A DNA stretch of 64,000 nucleotides from Spirometra erinaceieuropaei (Eukaryota > Platyhelminthes > Cestoda > Diphyllobothriidea > Diphyllobothriidae): positions 100,267-164,266 of the forward strand of contig CACRXP010001017.1 of NCBI GenBank assembly GCA_902702965.1. Direction: 5' to 3'. Position 1 is the first letter of the stretch; every line of letters begins with the position of its first letter. Positions 35,501-43,657 of this stretch are shown here, in pieces. A model generated the notes under the pieces. It was not told where the DNA came from and ran no database searches. It saw only the letters and a list, made by a program, of their open reading frames with translations. The position numbers were made by a program, and so were the translations under genes.

Positions 35501-38500
35501 ATTTCTACTCTAATGGGTGAATGGGCAAAAATCAAATCGATGATATCCACGTTGGTGATCGTTGACCTAGCTTTTAAAATGTTTTCGACAAAGAAGCATA
35601 CAACAGGGAACGGATCGCAGCAAAGAAGCGCAGCGCGCTTAGTTTTGAAAAGGCATCACAGCATCTCCATACCGCACCTCCAGTTGTGCGACAAGCCTGA
35701 AGTACCCCTGGGTTTTGGTACCTGATGACGGAAGCCTGAACGATGCTTGTATTTTAGGTACGACTTCTCAGACGTAACTGATTGACACTTGACCGGAGTT
35801 GAGTGGCTCAGTGGGTTGACGCGTGGAGGGGGGTTGGAATAGCATATCATTCGTGAGGAAGTAATTGGGACTGCCTCCTTTACCGTCCTGTGTTTAACTC
35901 GTCCAGGGCTAATCGAGTAGCCAGTTGCATCAAGTAGACGCCGTACACTCCCATGATCTCGATATCCCGCTCATTGCAACTCCCGAAAGGAGTGATTTTT
36001 CGTCCAATGTGAAATCAAAGTAAAAACTACCAGCCTCATTATCCTGACACTGCAGCAGAAGTATTCGCAATGGCGATTGGAATGCCATTTTATATACCCG
36101 GCCATCCCAGGGATAGTTTAATGCGCGATCGAGGGCGAGGAGACATTTGTCTGCGTGAATAAAAGCATGCCATTTCTGTCTTCAAACGGCGCAGCGTCTA
36201 ACTGACTCCTCCGAATCTACGGACCAGATTAGCTGCGCTGTGCAAATGTGAGGCCGCTTAGGCCCGTGGTTGTGCTATGGGAGGATTCTTATTATCCGCC
36301 GATGAGGGAGCTCGTTTGGCAGAATCCTGGAGCAAATTTGGCGAACCTGTTCATGGTTGGGACGTGCACATATAGCGTTGGTTTGTCGCCTCGCCCTTCT
36401 TATTGGTCATCTCCGGGTGTCAAAACCTAATCGTATTGCCTTTCTGATTGGTGAGGGGCGCGCCGACGGCTCAGTGGGTTGAGCACAAGCTGCAAAATTA
36501 TGCATATTAGCAATTTTACTTTGCCTTTTAGTTAACATATTCTCTTGAAAAGACCCGTCATTCACCTATAAACTGCTAGAAGACCGCGGTAAATTGCGTG
36601 CCAAACAACACATAAAAACTAAACCAGGTTGGCAGTTTCGGTAGAATTGACAACAGAATTTTTCAAAGCAAACGGGCGCGTTGTATTCAAGACCAAACAC
36701 TTGTTATTCCCAAGGACTACGATATTAAAGTTATGAAACCCAGACAGGCTGCATGACGCCTTCATTATTCTTAACCTGAGCATAACGCGATAAGTATAAC
36801 GCAAGTCTGTCCACAAGTGATGGGTGCACAGAGGACCTTCAAGCAAAACAAAAATTCGTGAGACAGACCTGTACGTTGCTAGCCGCCGACCGCGAGGAAC
36901 GAGACAAAAGGTGGAATTCTTCAACAATTCCACGAAAGAGACCCTGGAACGAAAGGAAAAAAGCCGAAATACTAAATTATGTTTTCGGGAACTTGATCAT
37001 TGAAAAGCCTGTCTAGTACTTTATTTCATTTCTGCATTCTTCAACCCTCTATGTTTGCGCTGACAAAGTTTCCCTTTTTTGACGCCATAGGCGAAGAATT
37101 GTTTACTTAAGAGGCCGGACATGGGAATAGGACTCCTCCGGAACACCGGCGGCATTGTGACAAGTTCCAGAAAGACTGGAGCTATGCCTAAGGTTTGGGC
37201 TGGGGTCAGTGTTAGGACACAGGAATAGGTACTCCTCCTGGAATTTAGGCCAAAACAACCTGCAGTACGGGGGGCGGAGTTCTGTTCTCTTTTCTTGCCA
37301 TTTATGACAGAACTGACAGTGGAGATGCAGGATCTAGATTAAATAAGGAGAACAACAGGCGGTCAGCCGCAACAGGCAGTAGGCGAAACACTTGGCAGGC
37401 AAAGTGTAGATGATATTTCCCAATATCTTAAAAAGTTGCCACTTTTCTCATGAGTAATCCTCGAGATCAGAAAGGCATTTTGTGCAATTTGGTTGACCGC
37501 ATGCAGAGACCGGCGTAGTCACCTCCAGACTTGCGGCACTGGCCATTGATTAGCTAATGTCCCTTTCACTGCCCCTTGTTCTGTTGCTGCTATAGTCCCT
37601 GACTACGGACTTCTGTACGAGTCCGAAAGCTCAGAAGGATGTGTAGTTTTGTCCCTCGGCTAGTCTCCTTCATCCTAACCCTTACTTGCACATGAAACTC
37701 GAACGTTCGCCTCAATACGCGAGGAATAATCATACATACATTTTCCCACTTTGCTAGAAACCTTTGGGGATTAACCCCTTACATGCAGCAGCAGTGGAAA
37801 CAACTGAGAGTCCCATTAAATGAAGTGGCGCTTTAAAGTGGCGGAGAGGATGGGGAGGAATTTACGTGCTATAGTAGGCGTTGTCGTTGGCGCATCGAGG
37901 GTCAGCATAAGCGCTCCAGTTGGAATTGTGTCTGCAAGTTGTGGCGATGATTATGTCCCGATTATTGTGCAGGTGATAGAGGGCATTGCGAGTTTCCGAA
38001 CCCACTCCGGTCAAGTAACGCTTCCCCTGGTGAGAAAGCAAAGCAGAGGGAAGGTGGCAGTTTTAAAGAGTTGAACGCGATTATACCAGCTGGACTATTA
38101 AGTGCAAGAGCAAGGTGCTTCAGGACAGCCTGCTTTAACATCGCCGAATGTTAAATGTCATTTGAGAAAGAGAAACAGCGCACCGGAACAAAGTTATTGT
38201 GTTGCTGACGTTTTGGAGAGCTTCGTCGACTCACCATAGTCAATGCGTTTAAGGCGAATTTCTTCCGACAACAGGCTGCATGGAATCCCATCTGAAAACC
38301 TTTCCGTATAGATAGTCTGGACTTGCTTGGTGAAACAAGGTGTACTCGAGCTCTCTAGGGCTTTGCTTCTCGCAGTAGGCGATAAGCTGGATAAAATGCT
38401 AGTAAGCTACGAAATTATCCACTTCAGTTCACAACTACTGCTGGCGGTAGGAGTAGTATAGGGTTTGTGAGTGATACCGCCCATCTCGGTAAGGATTACG

Positions 38501-41500
38501 AACGAGCGCAGGCAACCAACACCACTAACACTGACCATCGAATGGGTTTTGCTCTATCAAATTGTAAGATAAGTGTGTGACAGTGATTCAAGTCCACGCC
38601 ATGCCTAACGATCGCCAATAGATAGTCTGCATCGCTCTGCCGTCGAATTCAGCAAGCGACTGGATGGTTGTGAGGATTGGAATGCCTACTCCAGTCTCTG
38701 AAAGCCATCCTCATGCTCGGCATCTGCGTCTGTGTCTGCAACGTCCCAGCCAATAAATGCTGGATGTGTGTAAAGTCGAGGTGATTAGAAGCAGCTTTAT
38801 GAGTCGCCGGGCTAAATTATGCATCCACTTTGCGGGCATGTGGAGTAGGCTGAGTAGGGGATTGCACGGGTGGGAATCGCCAAGCCGGCTAAAAGACAAT
38901 CGAAATTGTGCAACAACTGGAAAATTCGTATAATCGCTGTTTCTCTGTGTACGTGGGTCGAACAGTGTGGCAGGAAAATATGGACGTTACCGTTAAGAAA
39001 ATGAAGGCCTATCGTTGGGCATTGACATTGTTGACATCTTACCCTATATAAGGACCAACTGGAAAATATTTGCTGATGTTAGTGTCACGCATCGTGCACA
39101 GACTGAACACTGTATTCTGTAAACTGCCAGTAAGTGGTCGTATCAACGTAAGCCTTATTTATCCCCCAAATAATCCGTAACTTGCTAACCGCCAACGCAC
39201 GATATATGCAACTGGTGGTCGCGACCATGTTGCTAGATGTCCTCTGCAAACAAAGGACACATTTAGAAGCTTAATTAGTAGCTTAATTACTAGTTTATTA
39301 CTAGCGGTTATGTGCCTAAAGGGGTATCAATGGACCATAGTTATCAACCCAAATGCCAAAGTCTCCGGTCTTGCCCTGGCGTAGTAGTCAGCAAACCTGT
39401 TAAATTGCTGCCAACACCAGCACGCTGCACCGCTGTCTTGGATGCGGGCAATAATTAGGTTTCTGCCGGCCGGTAAAAAGTACGCAGTTAATGAAGCCGG
39501 AGCGGCAAAGACAACCCAAATGCAAGTTATTTTCCCTATGGAGCCGTTCAACTTTTGTCGTCATATTGTCAGTCACTCTCCATGCTGTAAAAGTATGCCT
39601 AGGCCACAGCCGCATATTAAAACGGCATCACTGACGATGACCTTATGCTGAACCCGATAAAAACCCCAATGGCGTGTGCAACAGGAAACTTAAACCTGAC
39701 GGTAACGGCAACATTTTCCGTGACTACCAGCCCTTACCCCTAACCTTAGCACTAAAACCGAACATAAACCCGTGACCCTAACCCTAGATCCTGTCCTTGC
39801 CCCTAGACCAATCACCAATCCAAATGGCAAACCCTACTCACAGTCCTAAAACTAAAACCATGCCTCAACCTGGACCTTACGTCATAACCCTGAAACCTAA
39901 CACTAAGACTTAACTCTAAGCATAACCCTGACAGTCCGCAAACGAAACGGCCCTCAAACACATAAAAAGCACAAGACATTACCGAGAAAGACAATGGTGG
40001 CAAACCCATCTGAGGTCGTCAGCCAGTCACATCCCAACTGCGGGCGAAACGGAAGACACGCAACCCATCCTGAGGTAGGGACAGATCGACGAACTAGAAT
40101 TCCCTGCAACAACTTGGTACGGATCAAGAGGAAAAGATGTCTGTCAGAAGCCGCAAAGTGGCAAACTGCAGTATCCTTTTAGTGGCGAATGACGAGGCAA
40201 GATGCTCAAAGGCGAATAAGACTCTTTATTTATAAGGGCATACGCTGGCTGTGGAAAGTCGAGTTTTGCCAATCACTAACGGCTCTAGTGCGACCAGCCG
40301 CAGACTTGGTGAATTTTTCACAGTTTTACCATTTTCAAGTACTCCCTGGGATCAAAATGACGTAATGGGCAGCTAGTTGAGCTCCTTGGCATTGTGAAAT
40401 GATAGAAGTTGCGCCTTAAAGTTCGACTTATGCGTCTATATACGCATTGCATTCTGGTTACCATGATTTTTTGGACTGGGGGGTTGGCATAAAAACATTC
40501 TATGAGGGAGGTTATACGTGAAAACACAAGAAGACGTTTCGTGCCGTGGGATCCAAAAGACGAATGTTGCGGTGCGAACCGAAAGTAACGACAAAAGACA
40601 AACCCAGTAGGAGATAAGACTCCTCGAGTAAACTACTGGCTTACCTTAAAGCTGGTAAGCAAACTCCTGCGAATGAAGCCTGACGTGTTGGTGACAAAAT
40701 TTTCCCACTGTAGCTCTTGCGGAAATTGCGGCGATACAAGGGGAAATGATATGTCGAAATTTCGTCGGATAAGAGAGACAGAGGCAGATGCCTTTGCCAA
40801 AATGGCATCGCCTACATTCAGACGTAGGTCCTCCTCATNNNNNNNNNNNNNNNNNNNNNNNNNNNNNNNNNNNNNNNNNNNNNNNNNNNNNNNNNNNNNN
40901 NNNNNNNNNNAAAAAACGATACTACTAAGGGGAAAGAGGATGCAAACAAGTCTAGCGCTTCGTTTAATTGTCCTTCGAATTCCGTCTGGTTACTCAGCAA
41001 TAGGATCGATCAAGAAATCCAAACAAGTATCCACAGTAGCCGTCAATTAACAGGTTTGAGCGACACAAGGCTTGCACAAATAATTACGATATCAAATTCA
41101 GTGGAACGATATAAGACAGTAGATCTGCCAGCCGACTCGTCGTCGTCTGAGAAGTGGAAAGTTCTAGCATACACTTACGGTCTTTAACGCAAAGGAGGAA
41201 GAAGCAGACGATCAAATAATTAAATCCAGTAAGTCAACCGCACACCGTCGGTGTGAAACAAATTCGTAAGCTACTTCTGACAACCTGCTGGAAGATTGCC
41301 TTAGAACCTAAACAGATTACGGTCGTTGGCAGACCACAGGCATCCTAAGAAACCTTGCCATTTCAGTCTTATAAACAGATTCTGGTGTTTCCTTCTACTG
41401 GCCTCTGCTGTCGTCACAAAATGACAATCCAAGTAACAGAATACAGGGATTTTACCACATGAGTTATAAGGGACATGTATGCAAACGAGCCGCTGGGCTA

Positions 41501-43657
41501 GGTATGACGGCTTGGAAGTCTCATTTGCTTCAACTGAGTAGCTGAATTCACACGACTTTGGTAAAGGATGAGACCTGCATTTCTGAAACATCTCGTATGC
41601 CACCGCCTGGCCGCCTATCCTTTCTCTATAAAAGCTAACAATAATAATTTGGACATCGAAGCAGACACGGATGAGGCCCAAGCCAGTGGGATGGTTGATA
41701 ATGTGTGCTAAGCTGCATGCTAGATAAGTGGAAATTGACAGTAAAAGTGAAATCGAGCAAGTTTATTAGGGCAACCCACCAGCAGGTTAGTCTTTGACCA
41801 AGAAAAGGCGCCACTCGAAGACAATGGTTGTCAACTAGATGACCGGTTAAAACGCCTTCATGCCAAGTAGCCAAATGAACAGGGTAAGGACATCACTCTG
41901 GAATCTACGCTTTTTGCAGAGATATGCCTGCCCTCTAAGGTGTCCATGGATCTGTTGCATTTAATTGCCACAAAGATCGGCGTGCATATACAGTCATACA
42001 GAAAGTCCTCCTGTGCGGTCGTGATTACTTGATATGGAGGGGGACAAGCGGAGAGTAGAAACATTTGATTATTGTTGTCCAAAAAAAACTACGCAAGGTA
42101 TAAGATATGAAGCAAAAATACTACTTTATCTACATAGACCTATTTATTATGGATGAGTAAGATACGTAGTCGGTGTATGAGTCCGACTCTTCACACTTTG
42201 ACTAAGGTCCCATCAACATCCAGTTGAAGGTTATTACGGTAAGCTGTCCAAGATTTTCTTTCGCCTTTATGATTTTTGATTCATGATTCAAAAGGGGACG
42301 GTAAGGAACGAAGATTTTCTACGTAATTCCACCGCGCCAGCTAGTGTCATCCGAGAAGCCGCACTGGCTTGACCTAGGCCCGCAAGCTTGAATGTCAGCT
42401 GTACAACTTTCTTTACTTGGAAAATGCACAACCAGTCGACGGCGTCGATGAGGCCATTTCCTCTTTATGAAAAATTAACCAGCCTCGAACGTCAGTCCTA
42501 CCGTCGCGAAAGACGATGTCTACTGTGTGCAAAGGGACGGTGACCTGCGCGCGAATTAGTTTGTATTGATTGGAGACTTGCGCAACATCTGCCGCACTTT
42601 CTTCTCCCTCATCCCCCTGGACCGGGCGGCCAGAGAGAGAGTCCGGACGACCGAAGGCGGGATTATGCACAGTGGCTTACAGAGCTAAGTGGCCCGTCCA
42701 CACGTGCCACACACGACTTGTACCCAGTTTTTCACAAAAAGGGGGAGGGCGGGAGGGTTCGGTGTGCAGAAGATCACATTAGGAGGGAGCCATTGCAGCC
42801 TGGCTCTTCGTTCTGGGATGGTCGAGTTATTCCGTCAGTTGGCTGCCTTCCAACCCACGTATTCCAGTGGACTATGATAATTTAAAAGCGCGTCAGACTG
42901 TTTATAGTGAAGAAGTGCGCTGAAGCGTCGTGCAGACGGAGTTTCAGAATCGACTTCACTCTCTCTTCCCTCTCCCAGGCACCAGTCCACTGTCCCAGCC
43001 AGTCAGCCATCTGACGCTAGGATTGGTCGCAAGTGGATGGTGCGACGTGAGCCTGGGCCCAGGCCTACCACCAGACCACCAATGTGTGGCATTTGATATG
43101 AAATTCACGGATCCTCCGCAGCCCAGTTAACGTGGGTCGTGCTTTGGTCTGACTTTCGTGTTGGTCCGGCACGTGTCCCGCGCGGCTCGTTAAAGGGGTC
43201 ATTCGGCCTCCCGCCGACACATCGTAGACTGCTTGATTTCGCGTGTCCTTTAACGGGCATTCTTCAAGTGCAACAATTATCGCTATGCAGAAGAATGCTT
43301 TCATCCCCCACGAGAGAGCAGAAACTGGGTAAGTTGTGGAAGAGTTTTCGTCTTTATGGTGCAATAACTATCACAAGGGATCGAACTAACCTTGAAATCT
43401 CTGCAGCGCGAGCTATCAAAACAAGTATCCATTCTGCATCCACGTGAGGTTTGAGAAAAACGCAGATCGGCGTTGTTAGATGAACTGTAATTGGGGCCGG
43501 AGTCCTTGTGGAGATGGGACTCTGGAGGCCCTGAGATGTCATGGTTTGAGTTTATAAAAAGTTTGTTCAAAGGTACTGCGAGAACACAAATTAGGAGTAT
43601 GACGGAAATCGTCTTAAAGACGGTGCGAAAACACGTGGTTCGTGTCATTTGAGGCAC
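20329..43657 (-). CDS. EXT1: Exostosin-1 (EXT1-type heparan sulfate copolymerase), multi-exon
   Basis: This is a gene-level entry; exons are listed separately. EXT1 is a Golgi type II membrane enzyme that, with EXT2, polymerises heparan sulfate using an N-terminal GT47 (GlcA) and a C-terminal GT64 (GlcNAc) domain. Exons in order on the - strand are the signal anchor with [12 protein letters not shown], the [10 protein letters not shown] exon, the [20 protein letters not shown] exon, the PPGGL linker exon and the terminal GT64 exon. The phases at the two checkable joins (36869 to 34960 and 34714 to 30696) agree perfectly. Missing are most of GT47 (expected between 36943 and 43391) and early GT64 (between 20722 and 30558). 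Introns are long and one carries a LINE. Confidence 0.85.
22550..22870. repeat. Direct repeat of about 80 bp, two copies about 235 bp apart
   Basis: 'caaataagccccgaatacgt' and 'caaataaaccccgaatgcgt' begin two matching blocks (about 22560-22630 and 22795-22868), each containing 'cacgcatcagg' and ending 'acaacagac' or a variant. Both share a similar downstream purine-rich stretch. Confidence 0.65.
25105..25215 (+). repeat. Possible tRNA-derived SINE fragment
   Basis: Contains 'tagcgcgcttagatagcgg' and 'ggtgggtcgagtctcgcc', spaced like the A and B boxes of a tRNA promoter, then 'accgactgactcactgg'. It does not fold as a complete tRNA by eye and no second copy was confirmed. Confidence 0.35.
26482..26514. 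repeat. (GT)n microsatellite
   Basis: About 16 uninterrupted GT units. Confidence 0.97.
29512..29556. repeat. (GAT)n microsatellite
   Basis: About 14 to 15 uninterrupted GAT units preceded by a short GGT run. Confidence 0.97.
30558..30696 (-). CDS. EXT1: EXT1 exon: linker between GT47 and GT64
   Basis: The acceptor is TGTTTTCACGCAG and the donor is CCAAA|GTGAGT. The 139-bp exon starts in phase 0 and ends in phase 1. It begins [11 protein letters not shown] and continues [13 protein letters not shown], then [10 protein letters not shown], matching 'IIQDRIFKHISRN...WNKHPGGLFVLP...' of EXT1. It joins in frame to TTLE of the preceding exon. Confidence 0.75.
31725..31890 (+). repeat. tRNA-like SINE module upstream of LINE copy B
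   Basis: 'aacaatggtagagggacgc', then 'gggcgttggacttcaagccc' and 'gcaggttcgagtttcgggg' (a B-box-like GGTTCGAGTTTC). Same module as at 2112-2262 and 8455-8762. In two of its three locations it lies directly before a zinc-finger LINE, so it may be the LINE's 5' region rather than an independent SINE. Confidence 0.55.
31895..33600 (+). mobile_element. Zinc-finger LINE, degraded copy B
   Basis: Frames encode [10 protein letters not shown], an [12 protein letters not shown] motif in the RT palm, then after a deletion of the catalytic middle [20 protein letters not shown] and [16 protein letters not shown], the conserved post-RT region of this family. The last part (about 33000-33430) gives degraded C2H2 fingers such as LKCPRC and [11 protein letters not shown]. 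It shares the 3' tail with copy A ('ctggaaggttgcc', TG-rich stretch, 'cggac.gactgaga'). It lies in an EXT1 intron with many stops. Confidence 0.78.
33601..34713. other. EXT1 intron, nothing recognised
   Basis: AT-rich sequence between LINE copy B and the EXT1 exon donor at 34713. No second copy or coding signal was recognised. Confidence 0.5.
34714..34960 (-). CDS. EXT1: EXT1 exon: end of GT47 domain
   Basis: The acceptor is TTTTAAATTGCAG and the donor is CTGGAG|GTGGGT. The 247-bp exon enters in phase 2 and ends in phase 0. It encodes [40 protein letters not shown] and, near the end, [16 protein letters not shown]. These correspond almost residue by residue to the EXT1 stretch with 'LPFSEVINW', 'IGDERLL' and 'AYFSSVEKIVLTTLE'. 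No stop or frameshift is seen. This is the most certain exon of the gene. Confidence 0.93.
35405..35675. repeat. Imperfect tandem duplication at the edge of the long repeat
   Basis: The unit beginning 'ttttaaaatgttttc(a/g)acaaa' and ending '...c(t/a)tctccat' occurs twice about 155 bp apart (about 35413-35505 and 35571-35672). Copy 1 at 13.7 kb has only one such unit. Confidence 0.6.
36105..36612. repeat. About 500-bp segment present only in copy 2 of the long repeat
   Basis: Copy 1 joins 'ccggccgtc' directly to 'acataaaaactaaacc'; here the two ends are separated by about 500 bp. The segment contains 'ggctcagtgggttgagc', like a tRNA A-box region. No clear target-site duplication was confirmed. 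It is either an insertion here or a deletion in copy 1. Confidence 0.65.
36869..36943 (-). CDS. EXT1: EXT1 exon: [10 protein letters not shown] (copy inside the gene)
   Basis: The acceptor is TTTCGTTCCAG and the donor is TACAG|GTCTGT. The 75-bp exon enters in phase 2 and leaves in phase 2. It encodes [18 protein letters not shown], then ATYR, where R is completed by the next exon. This matches '[20 protein letters not shown]' of EXT1 in GT47. It sits within a segment that is also present at 13.7-15.2 kb. Confidence 0.88.
38175..38255. repeat. Dispersed repeat, pair with 9225-9310
   Basis: See the partner: 'caccggaaca', 'gttgctgacgttttggagag', 'tcaccatagtcaatgcg'. Same orientation in the window. 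Confidence 0.55.
39715..39935. repeat. Degenerate telomere-like (CCCTAA)n tract
   Basis: A roughly 200-bp C/A-rich tract with many CCCTAAC-like and CCTAAC-like units, including 'gaccctaaccctag', interspersed with diverged six-base units. It resembles an old interstitial telomeric tract, or a simple repeat that converged on this unit. Confidence 0.6.
40839..40910. other. Assembly gap (72 N)
   Basis: A run of N in the EXT1 region where GT47 exons are expected. Confidence 1.
42778..42990. repeat. Dispersed repeat, pair with 11598-11800
   Basis: See the partner: 'cattaggagggagcc', 'ccgtcagttggctgccttc', 'gataattt', 'gaagcgtcgtg', 'tcgacttcact' and a CT-rich stretch in the same order. Confidence 0.5.
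43391..43657 (-). CDS. EXT1: EXT1 first coding exon: signal anchor and CRMDTCFD motif
   Basis: The exon runs from ATG at 43657 to the donor TTCAAG|GTTAGT, 89 codons, ending in phase 0. Residues about 11-33 ([18 protein letters not shown]) form a single hydrophobic segment, as expected for a type II Golgi anchor. It is followed by a polar stem and [16 protein letters not shown], the cysteine motif that opens the EXT1 GT47 domain. The family continues with VYVYP directly after this point, and that next exon was not found. The start is the first Met of the frame; MPQM offers a second Met at residue 4. Confidence 0.85.

Larger units (their letters stand above)
35575..37530. repeat. Long direct repeat, copy 2 (inside EXT1 gene)
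   Basis: This is the partner of 13735-15170, spanning an intron, the 75-bp exon and part of the next intron of EXT1. It carries an extra segment at about 36105-36612 that contains 'ctcagtgggttga' a second time. The edges are abrupt: sequence before 35575 and after 37530 does not match the other locus. Confidence 0.85.
37531..43390. other. EXT1 intron region; GT47 exons expected but not recognised
   Basis: About 300 residues of GT47 should be encoded here on the - strand. The frame at 41875-42082 shows weak resemblance (YQVITTA... SMDTL ... SRVMSL) to the EXT1 'YQNILAA...LDTL...VQSL' stretch but lacks a convincing acceptor and donor. One N gap lies in the region. Confidence 0.4.

Noticed and set aside
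39327..39551. Minus-strand frame with [10 protein letters not shown], considered as the EXT1 'GRNHLIFNLYSG' block
   Set aside because: Similarity stops after seven residues and no WPDY-like continuation or splice sites were seen.
41301..41681. Minus-strand frame with FDVQIIIV...GG, considered as the EXT1 'FDVSIPLF...GG' block
   Set aside because: The match is limited to a few residues, the rest does not align and no fitting splice sites were found.
41875..42082. Minus-strand frame with SMDTL and SRVMSL, considered as the EXT1 'LDTL...VQSL' exon
   Set aside because: The resemblance is suggestive but the acceptor and donor are poor, so it is mentioned only within the intron entry.
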